Positions 52,375 through 60,765 of a stretch of DNA of 64,000 bases are shown here, in pieces. The number at the start of each line of letters is the position of its first letter. Position 1 is the stretch's first letter. Below the pieces are notes generated by a model. It was not told the DNA's origin. It saw nothing but the letters and a program-made list of their open reading frames with translations, and made no database searches. The translations under genes and the position numbers were made by a program. This DNA is from Leisingera sp. ANG-Vp. Lineage in GTDB: Bacteria; Pseudomonadota; Alphaproteobacteria; Rhodobacterales; Rhodobacteraceae. The DNA is taken from assembly GCF_000813725.1 (NCBI RefSeq), contig NZ_JWLD01000025.1:26487-90486 (forward strand), given 5' to 3'.

Positions 52375-52386
52375 GTTAGCGATAAC
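52375..52386. promoter_or_regulatory. LacI-family-type operator in front of zwf
   Basis: GTTAGCGATAAC: GTTA and TAAC around a CG centre, one mismatch from a perfect 12-base palindrome, the usual form of LacI/GalR-type sites. It lies 115 bases before the zwf ATG, in the 267-base spacer 52234-52500. It probably regulates the Entner-Doudoroff genes; no LacI gene is in the window. Confidence 0.45.
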
Positions 52387-52500
52387 TCAACTTTAACCGG
52401 CGATGTGCGAGCAGGGGGAATTGAATTGCCCCGCCTAAGGCTGCACAATGGCCCGGCCTCCGGGTTCCGGCCGCCCCAATGGAACAGCGATGTAAAATCA

Positions 52501-53949
52501 ATGGTTTCCCGCGTCATCCCTGTTGACCCCTTCGACCTCGTGCTGTTTGGCGCGACCGGCGACCTGGCCCGGCGCAAGATCCTGCCGGCGCTGTTCCACC
52601 GTTTCCAGATCGGCCAGTTCAGCAGCGACTGCCGCATCATCGGTGCCTCGCGCAGCAATCTGACAGCCGAGGAATTCCGCAATCAGACCGCCGGGGCCAT
52701 CCGCGATTTCGGCCAGGATGTGGAGACCACGCCCGAGGAAATCACCGCCTTCACTGCCCTTCTGGATTATGTCGCGGTCGATGCCCGCGGCGCGGCCGGG
52801 TGGGACATGATTCACGGGAAACTGCGTGACGATTGCGTGCGCGCCTTCTACCTGTCGGTCGGCCCCTCGCTGTTTCCAGGCATCGCCCGCCGGCTCAGCG
52901 AAACCGGGATTGCCACGCCGGACAGCCGCATCGTGCTGGAGAAACCATTTGGCCACGATCTCGCCTCGGCGCAGGAACTGAACGCCGCCCTGCGCGCGCA
53001 TTTCGAAGAGCAGCAGATCTACCGGATCGACCATTACCTGGGCAAGGAAACCGTGCAGAACCTGATGGCTCTGCGCTTTGCCAATTCGCTGTTTGAGCCC
53101 TTGTGGAACTCCTCCCACATCGACCATGTGCAGATCACCGTCGCCGAAAGCATCGGCATCGAGGGGCGCGAGGAATACTACGACAAATCCGGCGCCATGC
53201 GGGACATGGTGCAAAACCACCTGATGCAGCTTCTGTGCCTCACCGCGATGGAGCCGCCCGCGCAATTCACCCCAAACGCGGTGCGCGACGAGAAGGTCAA
53301 GGTGATCGAAGCCCTGCGCCCGGTGCCGCAGAACAATATCGCCCGCGGCCAGTACCGCGGCAAGGACGGCGCCAGCTACCGCGATCACGCGGGCAATCCC
53401 GCCAGCCGCACCGAAAGCTACATCGCCTTGAAAGCCGAAGTGGCCAACTGGCGATGGGCCGGCACGCCGTTCTACCTGCGCACCGGCAAGCGCCTGCGCG
53501 AACGGGTGAGCGAAATCGCCGTCTATTTCCGCGACCCGCCGCACAATATCTTCGAGGGTTCCGGCACCGTGCACGGCAATGTGCTGGTGATCCGGCTTCA
53601 GCCCGACGAAGGCATCACGCTCAAGACCACCATCAAGGACCCCGGCCCCGGCGGCATGCGGCTGACCGGCGCCAATCTGGACATGACCTTTGCCGATGAG
53701 CTGCCGGAGTCGGGCCGCCCGCAGGACGCCTATGAACGGCTGATCATGGATGTGATCCGCGGCAACCAGACCCTGTTCATGCGCGGCGACGAGGTCGAAG
53801 CCGCCTGGGCCTGGGCTGACCCCATCATCGCCGGCTGGCAGGAGGCAGGCGACGCCCCGCAGCCCTATGACAGCGGCAGCGCCGGCCCTGACGACTCCCT
53901 CCTGCTGATTCACCGCGATGGCCGCCGCTGGCGCGGAATCGGTGCGTAG
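52501..53949 (+). CDS. zwf: Glucose-6-phosphate 1-dehydrogenase
   Basis: A 482-residue enzyme that oxidises glucose 6-phosphate to 6-phosphogluconolactone with NAD(P)+. The coenzyme loop is FGATGDLARRKILPAL (residues about 12-27). The active-site signature is RIDHYLGKE with H178, followed by QNLMALRFANSLFEPLWN. The upstream 73 codons of the frame are not conserved, so the ATG at 52501 (MVSRVIPVDPFD) is used; it lacks a good ribosome-binding site. It is followed by edd, 48 bases on, and eda. The 6-phosphogluconolactonase gene (pgl) often found here is absent. Confidence 0.95.
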   Translation: MVSRVIPVDPFDLVLFGATGDLARRKILPALFHRFQIGQFSSDCRIIGASRSNLTAEEFRNQTAGAIRDFGQDVETTPEEITAFTALLDYVAVDARGAAGWDMIHGKLRDDCVRAFYLSVGPSLFPGIARRLSETGIATPDSRIVLEKPFGHDLASAQELNAALRAHFEEQQIYRIDHYLGKETVQNLMALRFANSLFEPLWNSSHIDHVQITVAESIGIEGREEYYDKSGAMRDMVQNHLMQLLCLTAMEPPAQFTPNAVRDEKVKVIEALRPVPQNNIARGQYRGKDGASYRDHAGNPASRTESYIALKAEVANWRWAGTPFYLRTGKRLRERVSEIAVYFRDPPHNIFEGSGTVHGNVLVIRLQPDEGITLKTTIKDPGPGGMRLTGANLDMTFADELPESGRPQDAYERLIMDVIRGNQTLFMRGDEVEAAWAWADPIIAGWQEAGDAPQPYDSGSAGPDDSLLLIHRDGRRWRGIGA

Positions 53950-53997
53950 AATGGCCGCCCTCCTCTTTGCCCCTGCAGTTTGCTACAAAGGCACCAA

Positions 53998-55806
53998 ATG
54001 AGTTTGAACCCCACACTGGCCGCCGTTACCGACCGCATCATCGCCCGCAGCGAGACCACCCGCGCGGCCTATCTGGAGCGGATGCGCGCAGCACGCGGAA
54101 AGGGGCCTGCGCGGGCGCATCTGTCCTGTTCCGGCCAGGCCCACGCCTATGCCGCCACCGGTGCTGACCAGCAAACGCTGGCTGAGGGCAGCAAGGGCCA
54201 CCTCGGCATCGTCACCGCCTACAATGACATGCTGTCGGCGCATCAGCCGTTTGAGACCTACCCGGCGCTGATCCGCGATACCGTCCGCGCCGCAGGCGGC
54301 ACCGCCCAGGTCGCAGGCGGCGTGCCTGCCATGTGCGACGGCGTCACCCAAAGCGAGCCGGGCATGGAGCTCAGCCTGTTCTCCCGCGACACCATCGCCA
54401 TGGCCGCAGGCATCGCCCTCAGCCACAATGTCTTCGACGCGGCCGTCTTCCTCGGCGTCTGCGACAAGATCGTGCCGGGCCTGGTGATCGGTGCCCAGGC
54501 ATTCGGCCATATCCCTGCGGTTTTCCTGCCCGCAGGCCCGATGACCAGCGGCCTCGCCAATGACGAAAAGGCCAGGATCCGCCAGCAGTTCGCCGCCGGG
54601 GAAATCTCCCGCGAGGAGCTCTTGAAGGCCGAAATGGCCGCCTACCACGGCCCCGGCACCTGCACCTTCTACGGCACCGCCAACACCAACCAGATGCTGA
54701 TGGAGTTCATGGGGCTGCACCTGCCCGGCTCCTCCTTTGTGACACCGGGCACGCCGCTGCGCGAGGCGCTCACGGTCGAAGGCGCCAAACGCGCCCTGTC
54801 GCTCAGCGCGCTTGGCAACAGCTACACGCCCGTCTGCGATGTGCTGGACGAAAAGGCCTATGCCAACGGCATCGTCGGGCTGATGGCCACCGGCGGCTCC
54901 ACCAACCTATTGATCCACCTGATCGCCATGGCCCGAGCGGGCGGTATCATTCTGGACTGGCAGGACTTTGCGGACCTCTCCGACGTGGTGCCCCTGCTGG
55001 CCCGCGTCTACCCGAACGGGCTCGCCGACGTGAACCATTTCCACGCCGCCGGCGGCCTTGGCTACCTGATTGGCGAACTGCTGAAGTCCGGCAACCTGCA
55101 CCCGGACACCAAAACCGTCGCGGGCGAAGGGCTGGAGCATTACGTGATGGAACCCTTCCTCACCGAAGACGGCCTCACCTTCCGCGAGGGCCCGGGCCAA
55201 AGCCTGAACGACGCAGTGCTGCGCCCGGCGGAAGCGCCATTCCAGGAGACCGGCGGGCTCAAGCGGCTGACCGGCAACCTCGGCACCGCCGTCATCAAGG
55301 TCTCGGCGGTCGCTAAGGAGCACCAGGTGATCCAGGCCCCGGCCCGCGTCTTTCACGATCAAGAAGAAGCCAAAACTGCCTTCAAGGCAGGCGAGCTGAC
55401 CGGCGATGTGATCGTGGTGGTGCGCTTCCAGGGGCCCAAGGCCAACGGCATGCCCGAATTGCACAGCCTGACCCCGTTCCTCGGCATCATGCAGGGCCGC
55501 GGCCAGAAGGTGGCGCTGGTCACCGACGGACGCATGTCCGGCGCCTCCGGCAAGATCCCCGCGGCAATCCATGTGGTGCCCGAAGCCCTGGACGGCGGCC
55601 CGATTGCCAAGATCCAGGACGGCGACATGCTGCGGCTGGACGCAGTGAAAGGCCATCTCGAGATCCTCACCGAGGGCGCCTTGGAGCGCGAGGCCGCCAC
55701 GGCGGATCTGTCCTCCTATCAGCACGGCACCGGCCGCGAGCTGTTCTCGATGTTCCGCCAATCGGTCACCTCCGCCGACGAAGGCGCCAGCGTGTTCGGA
55801 GACTGA
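53998..55806 (+). CDS. edd: 6-Phosphogluconate dehydratase
   Basis: A 602-residue [4Fe-4S] dehydratase of the IlvD/Edd family that converts 6-phosphogluconate to KDPG. It is recognised by [75 protein letters not shown] and [18 protein letters not shown]. The start is ATG 53998 with AAAGG seven bases upstream, preferred over a TTG at 53980. Middle gene of zwf-edd-eda; three bases separate it from eda. Confidence 0.96.
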   Translation: MSLNPTLAAVTDRIIARSETTRAAYLERMRAARGKGPARAHLSCSGQAHAYAATGADQQTLAEGSKGHLGIVTAYNDMLSAHQPFETYPALIRDTVRAAGGTAQVAGGVPAMCDGVTQSEPGMELSLFSRDTIAMAAGIALSHNVFDAAVFLGVCDKIVPGLVIGAQAFGHIPAVFLPAGPMTSGLANDEKARIRQQFAAGEISREELLKAEMAAYHGPGTCTFYGTANTNQMLMEFMGLHLPGSSFVTPGTPLREALTVEGAKRALSLSALGNSYTPVCDVLDEKAYANGIVGLMATGGSTNLLIHLIAMARAGGIILDWQDFADLSDVVPLLARVYPNGLADVNHFHAAGGLGYLIGELLKSGNLHPDTKTVAGEGLEHYVMEPFLTEDGLTFREGPGQSLNDAVLRPAEAPFQETGGLKRLTGNLGTAVIKVSAVAKEHQVIQAPARVFHDQEEAKTAFKAGELTGDVIVVVRFQGPKANGMPELHSLTPFLGIMQGRGQKVALVTDGRMSGASGKIPAAIHVVPEALDGGPIAKIQDGDMLRLDAVKGHLEILTEGALEREAATADLSSYQHGTGRELFSMFRQSVTSADEGASVFGD

Positions 55807-55809
55807 GAC

Positions 55810-56460
55810 ATGCCAATCACCCCCGCTGAGGCCAGCCGCCGCGCCCGCGAGATCTGCAGCCTTGCTCCAATCGTGCCGGTGCTGGTGGTCGAAGACGCCG
55901 CTTTGGCCCGCCCGCTGGCCGAAGCCTTGGTGGCTGGCGGCTTGCCCGCGCTGGAGGTCACCCTGCGCACCCCCGCCGCTTTGGACGCCATTCGCGAAAT
56001 GGCGCAGGTTCCCGGCGGCGTTGTCGGGGCCGGCACGCTGATCACGCCCGAAGATGTGACTGCCGCCGTGGAGGCCGGTGCCCAATTCGGCGTCTCCCCC
56101 GGCGCCACGGATGAGCTGCTGGACGCCTGCGAAGCCGCAGGCCTGCCTTTGCTGCCCGGCGCCGCCACCGCAACCGAGGCCATGCGGCTGCTGGCGCGCG
56201 GCTATGATATGCTGAAGTTCTTCCCGGCAGAGGCTTCCGGCGGCGCCCCTGCCCTCAAAGCCATCGGCGCCCCGCTGCCGCAGATCTCCTTCTGCCCCAC
56301 CGGCGGTGTCAGCCCGGCCAATGCCGAAAGCTATCTGAAGCTGCCTAACGTCGTCTGCGCGGGCGGCAGCTGGGTGGCGCCCAAGGATCTGGCCGGGGCT
56401 GGCGACTGGGCGGCAATTGAGGCTCTCGCCCGCGAGGCCAGCCATCTGGCCAAACGCTAA
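55810..56460 (+). CDS. eda: KDPG aldolase (2-dehydro-3-deoxy-phosphogluconate aldolase)
   Basis: A 216-residue class I aldolase that splits KDPG into pyruvate and glyceraldehyde 3-phosphate. IVPVLVVEDAALARPLAEALVAGGLPALEVTLRT contains the catalytic glutamate, GAGTLITPEDV follows, and YDMLKFFPAEASGG carries the Schiff-base lysine (K137). It is the final gene of the operon, ending 12 bases before the convergent kinase gene. The Entner-Doudoroff route here is thus complete except for the lactonase. Confidence 0.95.
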   Translation: MPITPAEASRRAREICSLAPIVPVLVVEDAALARPLAEALVAGGLPALEVTLRTPAALDAIREMAQVPGGVVGAGTLITPEDVTAAVEAGAQFGVSPGATDELLDACEAAGLPLLPGAATATEAMRLLARGYDMLKFFPAEASGGAPALKAIGAPLPQISFCPTGGVSPANAESYLKLPNVVCAGGSWVAPKDLAGAGDWAAIEALAREASHLAKR

Positions 56461-56472
56461 ACTACCGCAAAA

Positions 56473-57402
56473 TCATCCAGGCAGTTCGCTTTTCCAAGGC
56501 GGGCTTGCTCCAGCACGCGCCACCGTGACAGCCGCTGCCTGCACCGCATAGCGCATACAGGATTCGAGATCCTTAGAAGCAATAGTGCCATCGGCTGCAG
56601 CCTGCAGAACTCCCAGTTCCTGCGCCTTGGCCAAAAAGCCTGCGTTGAACGTATCGCCCGCGCCCACCGTGTCAGCGGCCTCAACCGGAACCGCATCCAC
56701 CTGCACAACCCGGCCATCAGCCAGATGCGCCTCTGCGCCCTTTCCGCCGCGGGTCAGCAAAAGAAGCTGCGGCCCGGCACCGCCCAGCTCCCGCAGTTTT
56801 TCCTCCCTGTCCCCGCAGGGACAGAGCCAGGAAATGTCCTCTTCCGAGACTTTCACGATGTCCGCCAGCGCGATCATTTCCTGCAGCCGCGCCCGGTAAG
56901 CCGCCTCATCCTGCGCAAAGCCTGCGCGCACATTCGGGTCCAGCATCACCATCCGGCGGCCTGCCTCGCGTTGGGCCAGTGCCAGATAGGCCTCGGCCGC
57001 AGGCGGGTTGCACAGGCTGATGCCGCCAAAGAACAGCGCCTCTGCACTGCCCGGCATTTCAGGAATATCTGCGGGAGAGAGAGAAGACCCTGCCGAGCCA
57101 TTATCCAGAAAGCTGTAGCTGGCCTCGCCTCCGGTAAGATGCACAAAGGCCAAGGTGCTGGGCCGCGGGCTGATGCGGGACAGGGACAAGTCCACCCCTG
57201 CTTCGGCCAATGCCTCCCGCAACTGCTGACCGAAGACATCCGAGGACAGCCCGGTGAACAGCCCCGTGCGGCCACCCAAACGGCCCAGCGCCAGCGCTGT
57301 GTTGAACACCGACCCGCCGCAATGGGGCACATAGGCCGCCTGTCCTTCGGCTGTTTCTCCGGGGAGCATGTCGATCAAGGCCTCGCCGCAGCATAGGATC
57401 AT
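56473..57402 (-). CDS. PfkB family carbohydrate kinase
   Basis: A 309-residue ribokinase-fold kinase. The first PfkB signature is GGSVFNTALALGRLGGRTGLFTGLSSD (about residues 29-55) and the second is DTVGAGDTFNAGF with the catalytic aspartate (about residues 243-255). It resembles fructokinases and 2-keto-3-deoxygluconate kinases; sequence alone does not separate them. The convergent neighbour eda makes a KDG-kinase role attractive, yet the gene is transcribed as the last member of the D-amino-acid-type operon, overlapping it by four bases. Confidence 0.88.
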   Translation of the reverse strand: MILCCGEALIDMLPGETAEGQAAYVPHCGGSVFNTALALGRLGGRTGLFTGLSSDVFGQQLREALAEAGVDLSLSRISPRPSTLAFVHLTGGEASYSFLDNGSAGSSLSPADIPEMPGSAEALFFGGISLCNPPAAEAYLALAQREAGRRMVMLDPNVRAGFAQDEAAYRARLQEMIALADIVKVSEEDISWLCPCGDREEKLRELGGAGPQLLLLTRGGKGAEAHLADGRVVQVDAVPVEAADTVGAGDTFNAGFLAKAQELGVLQAAADGTIASKDLESCMRYAVQAAAVTVARAGASPPWKSELPG

Positions 57403-58424
57403 GACCCGGCGCCGCTGAAACCGAGTTCGTTCTGATAGGCAAACAGCGCAGGCAGCCCGCCGGTATGGAGCAGCAGCACCTTCTGGCCCTTGCGGATGGC
57501 GCCCTCTTCCAGCAGCCCCAGAAGGCCGGCAAACGTCTTGGCGGAATAGACCGGGTCCAGCAGGATGCCTTCTGCAGAAGCCATGCGCTGCAGCGCGCCG
57601 CGGGTGCCGGGACCTGCACGGCCATAGCCGGGAGCCAGCGCGCCGTCCCAGGTTAGGATATCATCGCTCGCAAAGGGTCGCTGAATGTCCATCAGCCCGG
57701 CCAGCTCCGCCGTCACCTGCTCCAGCCGCGTTTTCTGCGCCTGGGCACCGCGGCGCACGCAGATGCCAAAAACCGGCTCGGTGATCCCGGCGAGCCGCAC
57801 CCCTGTCAGGAAGCCGCCATGGGTAGCGCCGCTGCCCGAGGGCACAACCGCCGCATCAAAACCGCCGATCTGCGACGCCAGCTCCGCCCCGCCCTGCACA
57901 TAGCCCAGCGCGCCCAGCGGTGCATGGCCCAGGCCGAGCGGGATGATGTAGGGCCTGCGCCCCGCCGCGCGCAGCTCTTCGGCGCGGGCCTCAAGGGCCG
58001 CATCCGCGCCGGCCTCGTCTTCTCCCTCCGGGTAACTCATGGCCTCGGCACCCAGGATATCCGACAGGAACACATTGCCGTTGCTGTGATAAAGCAGGTC
58101 CATACCCGGCACCCGCTCTTCGCGCTGCAGCACCGCCTGCATACCGTACTTTGCAGCCGCCGCGGCGGCGGTGCGGGCAAAGTTCGACTGCACCGCGCCG
58201 GTGATCAGAATGGTATCCGCCTGTGCCGCCCGTGCAGCGCCGATATAGAACTCCAGCTGCCTTGTCTTGTTGCCGCCAAAGCTGAGACCGGTGAGGTCAT
58301 CGCGCTTGATCCAGAGATCGATATCCAGTTCTTCCGACAGCCGGTCCAGCCGCTCCAGCGGCGTTGGCTGAGACAGCAAAGCGGCGCGGGGGAAACTGGA
58401 CAGGAGGGTGTCGATCCGGGTCAT
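57399..58424 (-). CDS. D-cysteine desulfhydrase/ACC-deaminase family PLP enzyme
   Basis: A 341-residue fold-type II PLP enzyme. The PLP lysine is in SFGGNKTRQ (K53). The QSNFARTAAAAAAKYGM region and VPSGSGATHGG phosphate loop fit the DcyD/ACC-deaminase family. Roseobacters use a close relative, L-cysteate sulfo-lyase (CuyA), so this could act on D-cysteine, 1-aminocyclopropane-carboxylate or L-cysteate. Its position after a D-amino-acid transaminase favours a D-amino acid, but this is inference. Confidence 0.82.
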   Translation of the reverse strand: MTRIDTLLSSFPRAALLSQPTPLERLDRLSEELDIDLWIKRDDLTGLSFGGNKTRQLEFYIGAARAAQADTILITGAVQSNFARTAAAAAAKYGMQAVLQREERVPGMDLLYHSNGNVFLSDILGAEAMSYPEGEDEAGADAALEARAEELRAAGRRPYIIPLGLGHAPLGALGYVQGGAELASQIGGFDAAVVPSGSGATHGGFLTGVRLAGITEPVFGICVRRGAQAQKTRLEQVTAELAGLMDIQRPFASDDILTWDGALAPGYGRAGPGTRGALQRMASAEGILLDPVYSAKTFAGLLGLLEEGAIRKGQKVLLLHTGGLPALFAYQNELGFSGAGS

Positions 58425-58435
58425 GTGCTGCTCCT

Positions 58436-59302
58436 TTAGGGTTGGGCTGAGCGGACGGCTTGCAAGTAGGCAGCTCGCAAACGCAGCGTGAAATCTCCAG
58501 GCGCTCCGGCGCCGACCGGCTGGCCGTCAATCTGCACCACCGGCTCCACATAGCTGGAGGCTCCGGTGAGGAAAGCCTCGTCCGCGGTCAGCGCTTCTTC
58601 TAGGGTAAAGCGCCGGATTTCAATGGCATATCCAAGTTCCCCGGCCACCCGCAGCATGGTCTGGCGGGTGATGCCGTGCAGGATCTCATTGGTGACGGGC
58701 CGCGCCAGCAGCGTCTTGCCGCGGATGATGAAGAAACTGGTGGCACCGCCCTCGGTCACATAGCCTTCGTCATCCACCATCAGTGCCTCATAGGCGCCGG
58801 CCCGGGACGCGGCGGTCTTGGCGATCACCTGGCCCAGCAGGTTCGAGGTCTTGATGTCGCGCCGCTTCCAGCGCAGGTCGGGGTGGGACTTCATGGAGAC
58901 GCCGGAGACCGGCGCATCCGCCTTGCCCGAGACGGTTTCCTGGCTGAAGGCAAAGACATTGGGTTTGAGGGCATCACTGTAGACATAGTCCCGGTCGGCC
59001 TCGCCGCGGGTGATGTGGAGATAGATGAAGCCCTCAGCCAGCTTATTCTCAGTAATCAAATGGTTGCAGATCTCCAGAATACCCTCCGGCCCCAGCGGCA
59101 CCGGGAAATTCAGCTTGGCCATCGAGGCCTGCAGGCGACCCATGTGCATGTCGAAATCAATCACCTTGCCATCAAGCACGCCAAGCCCCTCATAAACCGC
59201 ATCGGCAAACAGCAGCCCGCGGTCGAAGATCGACAGCTTGGCCTCGCCGCCGGGCATGTAGCTGCCGTTCAGATAGACGGTCTGCGTCAGGTGAGTTGCC
59301 AT
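58436..59302 (-). CDS. D-amino-acid transaminase (class IV)
   Basis: A 288-residue fold-type IV PLP aminotransferase. The PLP lysine is K151 in KRRDIKTSNLLGQVIAK, a motif of D-alanine transaminases rather than branched-chain ones. YLNGSYMPGGEAKLSIFDRGLLFADAVYEG and TEGGATSFFII are further family marks. It interconverts D-amino acids and 2-oxo acids. Its first 16 bases overlap the end of the preceding amidohydrolase gene. Confidence 0.9.
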   Translation of the reverse strand: MATHLTQTVYLNGSYMPGGEAKLSIFDRGLLFADAVYEGLGVLDGKVIDFDMHMGRLQASMAKLNFPVPLGPEGILEICNHLITENKLAEGFIYLHITRGEADRDYVYSDALKPNVFAFSQETVSGKADAPVSGVSMKSHPDLRWKRRDIKTSNLLGQVIAKTAASRAGAYEALMVDDEGYVTEGGATSFFIIRGKTLLARPVTNEILHGITRQTMLRVAGELGYAIEIRRFTLEEALTADEAFLTGASSYVEPVVQIDGQPVGAGAPGDFTLRLRAAYLQAVRSAQP

Positions 59303-60426
59303 ATTCTGCCTCCTAGAACAGTGCCTGCAGCGGTGAGCTTCTGTGTGCCTTCAAATGTTTCTTTGTCGCCGTCCTCAAAGGTGAACTGGCCCTCCTGCAG
59401 CCGCAGGATCGAGGCGTCGCCAACGGTGCCAGGCGCCAGCGTGCCCAGGTCCGGGCGCTGCACGGCGGCGGCAGCATTCTGGGTGGCAGCGCGGATCACC
59501 TCCGCCAGCGGCATCCCGAGGCACAGGAACTTGGACAGGGTGGTAAGCAGATCGAATGCCGGCCCTTCAATGCAAAGCGTATGCACATCCGAGGAGATCG
59601 TGTCAGGCCAGAACCCGTTGGCCAGCATCTGCCGCGCCACCTCAACCGAGAAGGAGGACATGCCGTGGCCGATGTCGAAGATCACCCCGCGGCGGCGGGC
59701 CTCCAGCACGGCCGGGCGCACATCGCCGCTGCCGGTGAGCGGCGTGTTCGGGAAGGGGCGAAAGCAATGGGTCAGCACGTCGCCGGGGCGCAGGCGGCTG
59801 ACGACTTCGTCATAGGAAGGCGGCGGGTCGTCGATATGCACCATCAGCGGCAGGCCGGCCTGTTCGGCCACCTGCATGGCAAACTCCAGCGGCGCCAGCC
59901 CATGGATGCCTGAGGTCCAGGCGCCGAGGCGGACCTTGATGCCGATGATGGTCTCCGGGTTCGCTTTGGCCACCTCCAGCGCGGTGAGCGGGTCCATCAG
60001 CCGCATCTCCTCAGCCTCGCCCACCATGACGCGGTTGGAAAAGGCAAAGATGCCCGCGTGCGAGATATGCAGGTAGACCAGGATGCGGGCCTCAGACTGG
60101 CTGATCACATGGTGCTGGAAACCTGCAAAATTGCCGGGGCCGGTGGAGCCGGTATCGACCAGCGTCGTGACGGCGCTGGACTTGGCGTAATCATCGGCGG
60201 CGATGCCGATGGAAGTGCCGCCCCAGTAGACATGGGTGTGCAGATCGATCAAGCCGGGAGTGATCAGGCAGCCGGAGACATCCTCAATCCGCTCGGCGGT
60301 GCCGCTGATGCTGGCGGCCACTTCCGCCACCTTGCCATCGGCAAAGGCGACCTCGCTTTTGCCATTGATGCCCTGGCCCGGGTCGATCAGATGCCCGCCG
60401 CGCAGGATCAGGTCGTAGTCTGCCAT
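59287..60426 (-). CDS. cog3964 amidohydrolase/deacetylase family metallohydrolase
   Basis: A 379-residue amidohydrolase-superfamily enzyme of the dihydroorotase-like cog3964 group. Metal ligands are in DLHTHVYWGGTSIG (HxH, about residue 58), MVHIDDPP and ISSDVHTLCIEG. Relatives have been shown to be deacetylases or esterases, for example on acetyl-(R)-mandelate, rather than dihydroorotases. The ATG at 60426 has GGAGG eight bases upstream; the longer open frame is rejected. It is the first gene of the operon, so it may free a D-configured acid or amino acid for the next enzymes; this is inference. Confidence 0.88.
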   Translation of the reverse strand: MADYDLILRGGHLIDPGQGINGKSEVAFADGKVAEVAASISGTAERIEDVSGCLITPGLIDLHTHVYWGGTSIGIAADDYAKSSAVTTLVDTGSTGPGNFAGFQHHVISQSEARILVYLHISHAGIFAFSNRVMVGEAEEMRLMDPLTALEVAKANPETIIGIKVRLGAWTSGIHGLAPLEFAMQVAEQAGLPLMVHIDDPPPSYDEVVSRLRPGDVLTHCFRPFPNTPLTGSGDVRPAVLEARRRGVIFDIGHGMSSFSVEVARQMLANGFWPDTISSDVHTLCIEGPAFDLLTTLSKFLCLGMPLAEVIRAATQNAAAAVQRPDLGTLAPGTVGDASILRLQEGQFTFEDGDKETFEGTQKLTAAGTVLGGRIWQLT

Positions 60427-60765
60427 GTTTGGTGCCTCCCAGCCCGCGCCCTCCCAAGCGCAGACCGACTTTGGCGCAGCCTGCTGACGGGTCAACAGAA
60501 ATTTGTGGTGGCGGCAGTTACTTCGCCATATGCAAAAGCCATTCATCCAATTCTGCAAACACACCACTGGCTCTTTTTTACACCGTGAGGTTCGCGCCCG
60601 GCCCCGAGGGTGGGCGCCGCACTACCTGGCGAAACGGGTCAGTCCGGCACCTACCTTGCAAACAGTGGCAACATAGCAGCATTTCGCGCCCGCCCTGGGG
60701 GCGGGGTCGGGCGCGAACCGGATCGCAAGCGATCCGGGGTCAATTTGAGCCAGCACCGAGTGCAA
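60427..60765. other. Intergenic region with hairpins, no gene
   Basis: A large stem, TTCGCGCCCG (60683-60692) with CGGGCGCGAA (60708-60717), is followed directly by CCGGATCG-caag-CGATCCGG (60718-60737). They lie past the end of the minus-strand DMF-ase-like gene and probably form its terminator. TTCGCGCCCG also occurs at 60591-60600. The right part of the amidohydrolase promoter is near 60540-60590 (CTCTTTTTTACACC). No gene is supported. Confidence 0.5.

Noticed and set aside
53980..53997. TTG start of edd six codons upstream
   Set aside because: ATG at 53998 has AAAGG at a good distance and matches the family N-terminus; the TTG has none.
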